A DNA stretch of 42,210 nucleotides from Peptococcaceae bacterium. GTDB lineage: Bacteria > Bacillota > UBA994. Under the pieces are notes generated by a model. That model was not told the DNA's origin. It worked only from the letters and a program-made list of their open reading frames with translations, and ran no database searches. Below, in pieces: positions 27,869 to 36,790 of this stretch. The stretch covers positions 1 through 42,210 of the forward strand of contig JAGXSS010000107.1 of NCBI GenBank assembly GCA_018334055.1, in the 5' to 3' direction. Each line of letters starts with the position of its first letter. Position 1 is the first letter of the stretch. A program made the translations under genes and the position numbers.

Positions 27869-28729
27869 CTAGACGCCAAGGTAATCGGCTATGTTCGCCT
27901 TCTCGGTGATTACCGGACGAATGAGTGCTTCCTTGCAGGTCAAGAGAGTTGTTACGCCTGGCCCGTGGCCTGTCAATACACAGTCAGAGTGTATCACCAC
28001 ACCGATAGTTACGGCACCCGCCAAGTACCCCCGCCCATACATAGTATCGCAATCCATAAGGGCCACAATATCGCCAAAGCGGAGTTTGCCTAGGTTGAAT
28101 TTCTCGTATGCTGCTTTATCGTGGGTCATAATGTCGTAATCCCCCCGATAAGCGGTATTAGCACCAATGCCTGATCCCATCAAGTATGCGGGCACCTCTG
28201 CTGCCACCGGCACCTCCAACTTTCCATCAGCCGAGATTAACATGCCCATCTTTACAAGCAACTCCGGGTCTAGGTTCATGACGGCAATAGACGGAAAGTC
28301 GAGCAATTTGAGGCCTTGTCCTATACTTTTTACGAGTATTTTGTCGCCAACAGCTAGGCCCTCCAACGCTTCTTTGCCAAAATACATGAGAACATGCTCA
28401 GCTCCGCCATGGGTCCCCGTAACGTAACCCAAGGCATTTTTAGCATCTCCACTCACTACTTTCGCTACATTACCCACACAGGCTAGGGTATTGAAGCCGC
28501 CATTTTCATTCTCTATAGATCGCGTCGCCGATACACCCGGTTCTACATGGTCTCCGACTAAATCCATGCATGAATCCCCAATCTGGTGACTGTAGGTGAT
28601 CCCACCAGTGCCTGGCAACACCACCGGACGTCCCTCGACAGTGACCCGGTATGGGGCCACTGCCTTAGGATGACAAATCTCCCCTTGCACGCTAATCATC
28701 ACTAACTTGTCTCTATTGGTTCTTAGCAT
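27869..28729 (-). CDS. DUF4438-like protein
   Basis: VSVQGEICHPKAVAPYRVTVEGRPVVLPGTGGITYSHQIGDSCMDLVGDHVEPGVS...GYVTGTHGGAEHVLMYF; recalled as DUF4438. ATG 28729 after GAGGAGG. Confidence 0.75.
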   Translation of the reverse strand: MLRTNRDKLVMISVQGEICHPKAVAPYRVTVEGRPVVLPGTGGITYSHQIGDSCMDLVGDHVEPGVSATRSIENENGGFNTLACVGNVAKVVSGDAKNALGYVTGTHGGAEHVLMYFGKEALEGLAVGDKILVKSIGQGLKLLDFPSIAVMNLDPELLVKMGMLISADGKLEVPVAAEVPAYLMGSGIGANTAYRGDYDIMTHDKAAYEKFNLGKLRFGDIVALMDCDTMYGRGYLAGAVTIGVVIHSDCVLTGHGPGVTTLLTCKEALIRPVITEKANIADYLGV

Positions 28730-28745
28730 CCTTAACTCCTCCTCA

Positions 28746-29537
28746 TTATTGTTCTGCAACTTCTGCCGTCACCGCAGAATGACAAGTGCACCTATGCAGA
28801 GTGTCAATTATCATCAGGCTCTTCTCCATGAGGACGCGCAATCTGACCGCATTAGCCGCCATGCAATCGAGCACCTCGGCGTGAGAAAGTGAGCGCGCGG
28901 TAATGCCGGCAGCGAAATTTGTGACCATAGAAACGCCCACATAACACATTTCTGCTTCGCGGGCGAGAATGGCCTCCGGCATAGCAGTCATGCCCACTAT
29001 GTCTCCGCCTAGCTGTCGAAACATCCGTATCTCCCCCGCTGTCTCGTAACGGGGGCCTTCAAAACAAACATAAGTCCCGCCGTCAACTAAGGGCAGGCCG
29101 CATTCCCCGGCAGCACGCAGAACCTGCTGGCGCAATGATGGACAGTAAGGATAGGTGAAATCCACATGAATGACACCCCTTTCTTCGCCGTCAAAGAAGG
29201 TTACCGGCCTGTTCCTGGTAAAATCTAGTATTTGGTCGCTCAATACCAATGTTCCCGGCGGTAAATCGGGGTTCAAGCTACCTACTGCCGTGGTCGCGAG
29301 AATATACTTCACCCCGAGCTGGGCGAGGGCAGCTATGTTGGCCCGGTAATTAATCATATGGGGTGGGGTCTTGTGACCCTGCCCATGGCGTTGCATAAAA
29401 ACAATGTCACGCCCTAAGAATTGACCGGTAACCACAGAGGTCTGTCCGTACTTTGTAGATACAGTCTTCACTATTGGTTTTTCTAGCAGCTCTGGGCTAT
29501 AGACACCGCTACCCCCGATAATGGCAATGGAATTCAA
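28746..29537 (-). CDS. mtnP: S-methyl-5'-thioadenosine phosphorylase / purine nucleoside phosphorylase family
   Basis: AIIGGSGVYSPELLEK, MQRHGQGHKTPPHMINYRANIAAL, TYVCFEGPRYETAGEIRMFRQLGGDIVGMTAMPEAILAREAEMCY. Confidence 0.93.
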   Translation of the reverse strand: MNSIAIIGGSGVYSPELLEKPIVKTVSTKYGQTSVVTGQFLGRDIVFMQRHGQGHKTPPHMINYRANIAALAQLGVKYILATTAVGSLNPDLPPGTLVLSDQILDFTRNRPVTFFDGEERGVIHVDFTYPYCPSLRQQVLRAAGECGLPLVDGGTYVCFEGPRYETAGEIRMFRQLGGDIVGMTAMPEAILAREAEMCYVGVSMVTNFAAGITARSLSHAEVLDCMAANAVRLRVLMEKSLMIIDTLHRCTCHSAVTAEVAEQ

Positions 29538-29539
29538 CT

Positions 29540-30322
29540 TTATCCCCTCTTTCGCATGTTTTCTAAGATGTCGGGTAGGGCAGCTTGGGTTGCCGTCCTA
29601 CCGGCAAAATAGGCCGGAAGCACTCGATTTAAATCGGCCATAGAGTGATTGGTTATGTCGGGAGAAATGAGAATGTCAGGCTCCGCCATGTGCTGGGAGC
29701 GCTGCATAATCTCGGCTGCCTGGGCGAGTATACCAAAAATATTGTGGAGATGTTGAGATGGAGTCACGCCTTGATTCAACCGCACGGCAATGGTCATATT
29801 GGACCCCATACTTTTAGCCACGCTCACCGGCACACCGTTCACCAAACCGCCGTCCACCAAGAGATAGTTTCCATGAGGGACAGGCACGAAGATCCCGGGA
29901 ATAGAACAACTCGCGCGCACCGCCACAGCAATATTACCCTTGGTTATAACGACTTCTTGGCCAGTCACTAAGTCGCAGGTCACGGCAGCAAATGGTATTG
30001 GCAAATCCTCAATGTTGCCATTGCCGAAAATATCATTGAGCAAGGTCTGCATGGGCTCTGCGTTGACTAAACCCACTCTCGGCAGCGTCAGATGCACCAG
30101 GTCTCGCCAAGTGGTGCGTTGAGCTAGGGCCAACAATTGATCAGGCGAGAGTCCTGCCGCATACAGCGCTCCGACTAAACTGCCGGCGCTCGTGCCCGCA
30201 ATCAAGTGCACAGGGATATTTTCCGCTTCTAGTTCAGCCAACACCCCAATATGAGCTATGCCTCGCGCTCCCCCACCACCTAGTGCCAACCCTACGCGCC
30301 GCTGCAGAGCCACTTTTCTCAC
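29540..30322 (-). CDS. Patatin-like phospholipase family protein (RssA type)
   Basis: LALGGGGARGIAHIGVL, GTSAGSLVGALYAAG (GXSXG), DGGLVNGVPV. Confidence 0.92.
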   Translation of the reverse strand: MRKVALQRRVGLALGGGGARGIAHIGVLAELEAENIPVHLIAGTSAGSLVGALYAAGLSPDQLLALAQRTTWRDLVHLTLPRVGLVNAEPMQTLLNDIFGNGNIEDLPIPFAAVTCDLVTGQEVVITKGNIAVAVRASCSIPGIFVPVPHGNYLLVDGGLVNGVPVSVAKSMGSNMTIAVRLNQGVTPSQHLHNIFGILAQAAEIMQRSQHMAEPDILISPDITNHSMADLNRVLPAYFAGRTATQAALPDILENMRKRG

Positions 30323-31116
30323 CCCCCAAAAATACCGTAATGAACCAGTTCGACTCCGCTCTGGCGTAAGCGTTCGGCGAATGACGGCGCTGTAAGCAGG
30401 CGAAGCTCCTCTTCTCTGCCGTACAACAAGGAACTTCTTTTCTCCAGTTCGTGGTCCACGAATCCGGGGTGGCAGAACATCTCATAGATACCAGGCGGTA
30501 GTCTGGCGAGGTTAGTTAAATGGCGTTCGTTAAGCGACATTAACCGCTCCGGATGCTTGAGGCCACTTTGACCTATGTACATAGCCGAGCGGGCTACGGA
30601 CGGCAAAAACGCTACGTTACGCAACAAACCTGCCTCCCGGCACACATCCCCCACAGTCAACCTGCGGATAGCGGGGATAGCATACTCCTCCGCCAGTTGA
30701 ATAGCGACCCGCGTTAGTTCCGGAGCCAAGTGAACATGGTGATGACTGTCAATATGCGTTAATCTTACGCCACATCGCCTGATCCTCTCCATTTGCGCAC
30801 GCCATTCGAGGAGGACTTCTCTGGGGTTTGCCATTCTCGTAGCTTGACGAAAATCGCGGTGGAAAGAGCCATCGCTCCTGACGAGGCTTGGGACCTGCTC
30901 CCTCGGCAGGACAGGAACACCAGCCGACAGCACAAGGTGGGCACCGAATCCGCGATGCGATAAACCATGGAGCAACTCCAGGTGGCGTGGCAGGTCGGGA
31001 GAGTTGCCCATAATGGTGGTGGAGGTCACAACGTGCTGCATGGCCTCGGCAATGCCTTGGCTCACACCCCAAGTGAACCCGAAATCGTCGGCATTGATAA
31101 TAAGCTGCTTCCTCAT
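30319..31116 (-). CDS. ChbG/YdjC (HpnK) family carbohydrate deacetylase
   Basis: LIINADDFGFTWGVSQGIAEAM, THIDSHHHVHLAPEL, FCHPGFVD. Confidence 0.92.
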   Translation of the reverse strand: MRKQLIINADDFGFTWGVSQGIAEAMQHVVTSTTIMGNSPDLPRHLELLHGLSHRGFGAHLVLSAGVPVLPREQVPSLVRSDGSFHRDFRQATRMANPREVLLEWRAQMERIRRCGVRLTHIDSHHHVHLAPELTRVAIQLAEEYAIPAIRRLTVGDVCREAGLLRNVAFLPSVARSAMYIGQSGLKHPERLMSLNERHLTNLARLPPGIYEMFCHPGFVDHELEKRSSLLYGREEELRLLTAPSFAERLRQSGVELVHYGIFGG

Positions 31117-32705
31117 GATTGCTCGAAGACTACTCGCCCCGCCACCATGGTCATTTTCACTCGCATGTTCTTGATTTCCAGAGGCGGGACCGCTTCGATG
31201 TCACCCTCCAGTAGGACTAAGTCGGCGGCGAAATGTGGCTTTATTTGACCCTTAATCGTTTCCATGTGTTCAGCATAGGCGGAGCCCACGGTAAATAAAG
31301 CGATGGCCTCACGGACGCTGAGCTTCTCCCTAGGCAACCAACCCCCGGAAGGATACCCAGAACCATCGGTCCTAGTCACTGCAGCGGTGATGCCAGCCAA
31401 AGGATCCATCGTTTCTACTGGGCAATCCGACCCACCGGCGCATTGGACCCCAAACTCCAACAGGCTCTTCCAAGCATATGCAAAGGATAACCGTTCCTTG
31501 CCTATTCGCTCTTTCGTCCAATGCAAATCAGTAGTCACGAATATAGGCTGAATTTCGGCCACAATGCCGGCTCTCGCCATGCGCTCCACCAAGTCACGCC
31601 GCAATACTTGGCAATGGATAAGTCTGTGGCGTCGGGTCTTGTTACTTCCTTGGGCACTTTCAATAGCGCGGATGGCTTGCTCGGCAGTGAAATCCCCTAT
31701 GGCGTGAATAGCCACTTGAAAACCTGCCTGGTGCGCAGCACTTACCAAGGCGTTTAAACTATCCTGTGTATAGTAGCTCAACCCCTTATTCAGGGGGTCA
31801 TCGGTATAAGGCTCACTCATAGCCGCAGTTCGCGCACCTAGCGAACCGTCAGCCATTATTTTGATGGTCTTCACCCCAAGGCGGTCGCTGTTCTTGGCAT
31901 TAATGGCGAGCATGTGCTCACCATCAAGCAAAATCTGTTCTCTATCCAAATTAAACAGCACATTGACCCGCAGGGGAAGTTTTAGTGTTTGGTACATTTG
32001 AACAATTTGCTGCCACTCGCTCCCACTGCCGTCATGGGTCTGTACCGTGGTGAGGCCGCGCGATACTGCATACCCCGCAGCTTGTGCCAGTGCTTGGCTG
32101 ATTTGATGCGGAGTTATCTCGGGGAGGGCAACATACACATACTCCATGGCTTTTTCGCGCAACACACCCGTCAACTCGCCTTGTTCAGTGCGGTCAAAAC
32201 TCCCCCCCAGAACATCCAAAGTAGTAGCATCGACTTTAGCGAGCTGCAGGGCGAGGCTGTTTGCTACGAGGACATGTCCGCAGGCGCGAAATAAGACAAC
32301 CGGATGGTTGGGGGCAGCACTATCCAGGTCGAAGCGACATGGGTATCTCCCTCCGGGCCACTTGTTTTGGTCCCACCCTCGCCCCACAATAAACTCCCCC
32401 TGGGGAGTCATGCTAGCGCGCTCGGCAACCTGCTCCTGCAAGGAGGATATGCTCGTGAACTCTCGACAGTCTATGGTTCTCAAGTGCAACCCAAACCCGA
32501 GGAGGTGCATATGGCTGTCATTAAATCCAGGGAGCAGCGAGCCCCCTCGAGCATCGATAATTCGAGCGTCCTTATGGGCAAAACTAAGTGCCTGAGAGTC
32601 GCTTCCCACATAGAGTATTTCTTCCCCATCCGTCACTGCCGCGGTAGCTTCCGGCATGGCCTGGTTCATGGTAAGAGCTCGGCAATTAAAAATGATCGTA
32701 CGCAC
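31113..32705 (-). CDS. YtcJ-like amidohydrolase
   Basis: LLPGFNDSHMHLLGFG, GRGWDQNKWPGGRYP, KIMADGSLGARTAAMSEPY, AIHAIGDFT, GGSDCPVETMDPLAGI. GTG 32705 after AGGGGGAG. Confidence 0.92.
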   Translation of the reverse strand: MRTIIFNCRALTMNQAMPEATAAVTDGEEILYVGSDSQALSFAHKDARIIDARGGSLLPGFNDSHMHLLGFGLHLRTIDCREFTSISSLQEQVAERASMTPQGEFIVGRGWDQNKWPGGRYPCRFDLDSAAPNHPVVLFRACGHVLVANSLALQLAKVDATTLDVLGGSFDRTEQGELTGVLREKAMEYVYVALPEITPHQISQALAQAAGYAVSRGLTTVQTHDGSGSEWQQIVQMYQTLKLPLRVNVLFNLDREQILLDGEHMLAINAKNSDRLGVKTIKIMADGSLGARTAAMSEPYTDDPLNKGLSYYTQDSLNALVSAAHQAGFQVAIHAIGDFTAEQAIRAIESAQGSNKTRRHRLIHCQVLRRDLVERMARAGIVAEIQPIFVTTDLHWTKERIGKERLSFAYAWKSLLEFGVQCAGGSDCPVETMDPLAGITAAVTRTDGSGYPSGGWLPREKLSVREAIALFTVGSAYAEHMETIKGQIKPHFAADLVLLEGDIEAVPPLEIKNMRVKMTMVAGRVVFEQS

Positions 32706-32715
32706 TAGCTCCCCC

Positions 32716-33465
32716 TTACCGCACAGTGGGTGGTTCATTCTTTAGGGTTTCAATGTCCTGCATGAGGTGACGCGTGGCATTGCTGTCTCCGAAGGCGACC
32801 AGCCCCACCGCTCCCTCACTGCCCCCTACTCCCCCACTGTGGACATGCACGGCCTCAAGTCCGTAAAGTGCCTGTATGGCCTCAATCTCCGTAATGACTG
32901 TGCCATAAACCACGGGGAAGAGACCACAGGGAAGACCACTGCACTCATCGATTTCTAATTGACCCAAGGTGTTGGCGGCATCGATCACTGAAGGGATGAG
33001 TTTTTCTAGTCCAATGGGGATAATGAGGTGTGCCCCGAGGGAGACTATCTGACCAAAAGCGGTGCCTATCGTCCCGCCATTCTTGGCCGATACCAGTACG
33101 CCCACGATGCCCTCCGGGTCGAGAGCATTACCTCCCTTGACAAAAACGTCGCCCCTCGCAAATTCTCCTAAAACTTCCAGCCAAGGCCGAGTTGATACCT
33201 CTCCCTTGTCGAGAACCAATGGTGTAATGCGACCATCCGCAGGGGTTACTCCCCAGGCAGAGTCAATGACGATGCCTGCGGTGTAGCGACATTTTTCGAT
33301 TGTCCTACCAGACAATTCTTCTGCTATGTAAGCATTAGTAGTTCCACCGGCAACAATGATTTTCCCATGCTTTAAAGCGTACTGCACCTCCGGCAATGCG
33401 GTTACCCCCTTGGCAATGAGCCGTTTGCTCGCGGCAGGAGTTAGTACAAAGGCGACCTTGCGCAT
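32716..33465 (-). CDS. Conserved uncharacterised protein (249 aa)
   Basis: Long ORF with GKIIVAGGTTNAYIAEELSGR and GGTIGTAFGQIVSLGAHLIIPIGLEKLIPSV. First gene of the six-gene operon. Confidence 0.75.
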   Translation of the reverse strand: MRKVAFVLTPAASKRLIAKGVTALPEVQYALKHGKIIVAGGTTNAYIAEELSGRTIEKCRYTAGIVIDSAWGVTPADGRITPLVLDKGEVSTRPWLEVLGEFARGDVFVKGGNALDPEGIVGVLVSAKNGGTIGTAFGQIVSLGAHLIIPIGLEKLIPSVIDAANTLGQLEIDECSGLPCGLFPVVYGTVITEIEAIQALYGLEAVHVHSGGVGGSEGAVGLVAFGDSNATRHLMQDIETLKNEPPTVR

Positions 33466-33565
33466 TGTTTTTTACCTCGCTTTCACATATTTGGTGACTA
33501 GATTTGCTGCTCCCAGTAGTTTGCTGCCTTGCGGCTAGGGCAATACTAGTGCTGAGGTGAGGAAG

Positions 33566-33721
33566 ATGACGATTACCAAACGAAACTGCGCTCATTGTGG
33601 CAAATCCTTCCAGCACTACTGGGGAGCAGCCTTGCCTGATGAGAACTATTGCTCCGAGTGTGCCTATAGCACAATGATTGTCAAACAATCGGAGCTCCTA
33701 GGTCATGACCATCGACCATAG
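33566..33721 (+). CDS. Small zinc-ribbon-like protein (51 aa)
   Basis: MTITKRNCAHCGKSFQHYWGAALPDENYCSECAYSTMIVKQSELLGHDHRP, CxxC...CxxC; GAGGTGAGGAAG upstream. Below the ORF-track length cutoff. Confidence 0.5.
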   Translation: MTITKRNCAHCGKSFQHYWGAALPDENYCSECAYSTMIVKQSELLGHDHRP

Positions 33722-33899
33722 TATTATTCTGTAACAAAAACACGGTGCGGTCAACCAATGATTAATCATCCTCTAATTGATCGCTATATTGACTTGGCGA
33801 GATCAAGATTAGATGCTATAATACTAAGGCATTGACAGTGGTTCGAAATACCTCTTGACGTGAACCGCTGATTCATGTAAATTATATAGTGTTGCATGT

Positions 33900-33977
33900 C
33901 GGGGTATAGCGCAGCTTGGCTAGCGCGCCTGCCTTGGGAGCAGGAGGCCGCAGGTTCGAATCCTGCTGCCCCGACCA
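33900..33977 (+). tRNA. trnP: tRNA-Pro (TGG)
   Basis: CGGGGTA/TGCCCCG acceptor; anticodon loop CTTGGGA; CCA encoded. Confidence 0.95.
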
Positions 33978-33984
33978 AAAATTT

Positions 33985-34059
33985 GGCCCCATAGTGAAGC
34001 GGTTAACACACAAGCCTTTCACGCTTGCGACGCGGGTTCGAATCCCGCTGGGGTCACCA
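33985..34059 (+). tRNA. trnE: tRNA-Glu (TTC)
   Basis: GGCCCCA/TGGGGTC acceptor; anticodon loop CTTTCAC; CCA encoded. Confidence 0.95.
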
Positions 34060-34066
34060 CTTTTAT

Positions 34067-34141
34067 GCCGGCGTAGCTCAATGGTAGAGCAGCTGACTTG
34101 TAATCAGCAGGTTGCGGGTTCGAGTCCCATCGCCGGCTCCA
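34067..34141 (+). tRNA. trnT: tRNA-Thr (TGT)
   Basis: GCCGGCG/CGCCGGC acceptor; anticodon loop CTTGTAA; CCA encoded. Confidence 0.95.
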
Positions 34142-34146
34142 TTCGT

Positions 34147-34221
34147 AGGGGCGTCGCCAAGCGGTAAGGCACGGGACTTTGACTCCCGCATGCGTTGGTT
34201 CAAATCCAGCCGCCCCTGCCA
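34147..34221 (+). tRNA. trnQ: tRNA-Gln (TTG)
   Basis: AGGGGCG/CGCCCCT acceptor; anticodon loop CTTTGAC; CCA encoded. Confidence 0.94.
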
Positions 34222-34228
34222 ATTTTAT

Positions 34229-34303
34229 GGGCCATTAGCTCAGCGGTAGAGCACCCGCCTTTTAAGCGGGGAGTCGATGGTTCGAGTCCATCATGGCCCA
34301 CCA
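34229..34303 (+). tRNA. trnK: tRNA-Lys (TTT)
   Basis: GGGCCAT/ATGGCCC acceptor; anticodon loop CTTTTAA; CCA encoded. Confidence 0.95.
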
Positions 34304-34308
34304 CTAAT

Positions 34309-34394
34309 GCGAGGATGGCGGAACTGGCAGACGCGCTAGACTTAGGATCTAGTACTCACAAGGTGTAAGGGTTCGACTCCCTTTCCTCGCACCA
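34309..34394 (+). tRNA. trnL: tRNA-Leu (TAG)
   Basis: GCGAGGA/TCCTCGC acceptor; anticodon loop CTTAGGA; long variable arm; CCA encoded. Confidence 0.95.
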
Positions 34395-34407
34395 TTCATC
34401 TTTTGAC

Positions 34408-34436
34408 AAAAGCTTGCCAAGTGGCAAGCTTTTTAG
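34408..34436 (+). terminator. Terminator of the tRNA cluster
   Basis: AAAAGCTTGCCA-ag-TGGCAAGCTTTT. Confidence 0.8.
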
Positions 34437-34449
34437 TTCTTTAGCCCAT

Positions 34450-35181
34450 TTAAAATCCCACCGCCAGTATTGCAATGGCGTTGACCAACATATGGGCGAT
34501 TATTGGCGTGGCCAATGATCCTGTGTTTTCATAAGCTAAGGCCATACCTATGCCAGCGAAAACAGCCCAAAAACCAATTAAACTCACCCCATGCATAATG
34601 CCAAACAGCACACTAGAGATGACAATCGCCTTCCTGACCCCATGTGCCGATCTAAGTAATGGGTAGAGCAAACCTCGATAGAAATACTCCTCAACGACTG
34701 GTGCTAACACCACAGCGCGAAGAAAACCCGCAAACCAGGTCGCGCTAAAGACAAGCTGCCCTGCTACGGGATTGTTGCCCGGAGGCAGTTCCGGGGGATG
34801 ACCAAGCAAAGTCCAAAACAACACGATGACAAGGACCGGCAAGCTAGGTAGAAGCCTGTATGCCAAACCGTACCCAATCCCTTGCCAAAAATTTCGCCTG
34901 AAGTCAGCCCATGACAACCCTAGATAGACAGACTGCGGCCAAAATCCGTAATGCCCGACAAATGGCACGACTACTAGCAAAGCGGCGACATAGACCACAA
35001 AGAAGGCTACTGCTTCCTCAAGGTAAAATTGCCTTGTTAAAATCTGCGTGAGTAAAACCATCATCACGAGCTGAGCCACAACATACAATGCGGTCAAGCG
35101 AAATAGGTCGTGCCAAGTCCAATAGACATTTTTTGCATCGAGGGGAGAATTTTCAACGACAGAAAACAGCCTAATTTTCAC
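34450..35181 (-). CDS. CPBP family intramembrane glutamic endopeptidase
   Basis: VVLAPVVEEYFYRGLLYPLLR (EExxxR) and ISSVLFGIMHG. GTG 35181 overlaps the ndk stop. Confidence 0.88.
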   Translation of the reverse strand: MKIRLFSVVENSPLDAKNVYWTWHDLFRLTALYVVAQLVMMVLLTQILTRQFYLEEAVAFFVVYVAALLVVVPFVGHYGFWPQSVYLGLSWADFRRNFWQGIGYGLAYRLLPSLPVLVIVLFWTLLGHPPELPPGNNPVAGQLVFSATWFAGFLRAVVLAPVVEEYFYRGLLYPLLRSAHGVRKAIVISSVLFGIMHGVSLIGFWAVFAGIGMALAYENTGSLATPIIAHMLVNAIAILAVGF

Positions 35182-35626
35182 GAAATATCCATCCGAACAG
35201 AGCTTGCTGGTAAGGCATGAGCTCCGCAGGGGAAAAATAAAGGGCCAGCTCTCTTGCAGCGGCTTCGACGCTGTCTGCGGCATGGACTATGTTGCGGCTC
35301 ATGGCTAGGCCAAAATCGCCCCTAATGGTGCCTGTGGCGGCTATAGCGGGGTCTGTATTGCCTATGAGGCTACGCACCGTGGCAACCGCCCTGTAGCCCT
35401 CTACAGCCAAAGCTACAACTGGGGCACTAGTGATATGTTCGACCAGTGCAGGGTAAAAATGCTTTCCCACGTGGGCCTCGTAATGCACCGCTGCCAGTGC
35501 ATGATCAATCATGAGCATCTTTAGACCCGCAATTTTAAGGCCTTTCTTCTCCAGGCGCGAAATTACCTCACCAACCAGGCCTCGCTGCACGCCATCAGGT
35601 TTTACTAGGCACAAAGTTCGCTCCAA
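35171..35626 (-). CDS. ndk: Nucleoside diphosphate kinase
   Basis: ERTLCLVKPDGVQRGLVGEVISRLEKKG, GNTDPAIAATGTIRGDFG, NIVHAADSVEAAARE. TTG 35626 after GGAGGGG. Confidence 0.93.
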   Translation of the reverse strand: MERTLCLVKPDGVQRGLVGEVISRLEKKGLKIAGLKMLMIDHALAAVHYEAHVGKHFYPALVEHITSAPVVALAVEGYRAVATVRSLIGNTDPAIAATGTIRGDFGLAMSRNIVHAADSVEAAARELALYFSPAELMPYQQALFGWIFREN

Positions 35627-35702
35627 ATGTCGCCCCTCCCTTCTCCTGCCTATTTTATTCTCCATCAGACACAACAAAACCCTTCACACAGCAAAAATTA
35701 TA

Positions 35703-36773
35703 TTAACGCGGGAAGTACACCACATGGGGAAGGTTTATTTTTACCTCGACCTTGGTGCCCACCGGCAGCAAGTTCGCCGACATGCGCTGCGAATGCAGGG
35801 TGGTCTGATCAGATAGCATCACCTGATAAATCGCATCGCCTCCGAGAAATTTCACTGCAACAATGGTTCCTGTCCCTTCATTTTCAGGCGCAAGAACCAC
35901 ATCATCAGGGCGCACCATAAGATCTATCTCTCGCACCCCGGCAAGCTGTTGTTCCGCGGTAAATGTTCCAATCGCCGCTACAACCAACCCCTCCTGCAGC
36001 ACGGCAGGGAAAAAATCCGCCTTGCCGACAAAATTGGCGACAAAGCGCGTTGCCGGTTGATGATAGATATCATATGGAGTGCCCACCTGCTCTAACCGAC
36101 CGTCATTCATCACCCCCACCCTATCAGATAAGGAAAGCGCCTCCTCTTGATCATGGGTGACAAGTATCACTGTGCTGCCGCTGGCCCTCAGGATTTCCTT
36201 GGTTTCCTGGCGCAAAGCATCTCTGAGTTCGGCATCTAAATTGGAAAAGGGTTCATCCAGTAAGACCACGCTCGGACAAGGAGCTAAGGTCCTGGCTAAA
36301 GCAACCCGTTGCCTCTGCCCACCGGACAGTTCGTGTGGGTATTTTTGGGCACTACTCTGGAGTCCGACTAAGTCGAGCATCTGCTCTACGCGCAGCTTAA
36401 TGTCGGCCTTGCCCATGCCGTATAAACCGAAAGCAACGTTGGCGAACACCGAGAGATGGGGAAACAAAGCATAATCCTGAAAAACGATGCCTACCCCTCT
36501 CTTTTCGGGAGGCACATTCTTGCCGGCAAGTGCTACTGTCTGCCCATCTATTTTTATCTCTCCACCATCAAGGTCCTCCAGACCTGCTAAGAGGCGCAAG
36601 GTGGTGGTCTTGCCGCAGCCAGAGGGGCCCAGCAAGGAAAAGAACTCCCCACGGGCGACATCCAAATCAACATTATTTACGGCATCAATGGCACCAAACT
36701 TCTTTTGGATACCTGAAAGAGTCACATATCCAGGGCGAAGATCGCGAATAGGAAGCTGACAATGCATAGTCAT
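35703..36773 (-). CDS. fbpC: ABC transporter ATP-binding protein, Fe(III) transport (FbpC-like)
   Basis: Walker A GPSGCGKTT, LSGGQRQRVALARTL, Walker B VVLLDEPFSNLD, TOBE-like C-terminus. Confidence 0.92.
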   Translation of the reverse strand: MTMHCQLPIRDLRPGYVTLSGIQKKFGAIDAVNNVDLDVARGEFFSLLGPSGCGKTTTLRLLAGLEDLDGGEIKIDGQTVALAGKNVPPEKRGVGIVFQDYALFPHLSVFANVAFGLYGMGKADIKLRVEQMLDLVGLQSSAQKYPHELSGGQRQRVALARTLAPCPSVVLLDEPFSNLDAELRDALRQETKEILRASGSTVILVTHDQEEALSLSDRVGVMNDGRLEQVGTPYDIYHQPATRFVANFVGKADFFPAVLQEGLVVAAIGTFTAEQQLAGVREIDLMVRPDDVVLAPENEGTGTIVAVKFLGGDAIYQVMLSDQTTLHSQRMSANLLPVGTKVEVKINLPHVVYFPR

Positions 36774-36790
36774 CGAGTTGGTCCTTTCTA

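Noticed and set aside
33916-34222. ORFs 33916..34167 (+), 34019..34222 (-) and similar 'SSMVEQLTCNQQVAGSSP' / 'GAAGFEPTHAG' proteins
   Set aside because: Classic spurious translations of tRNA genes; the region is a tRNA cluster.
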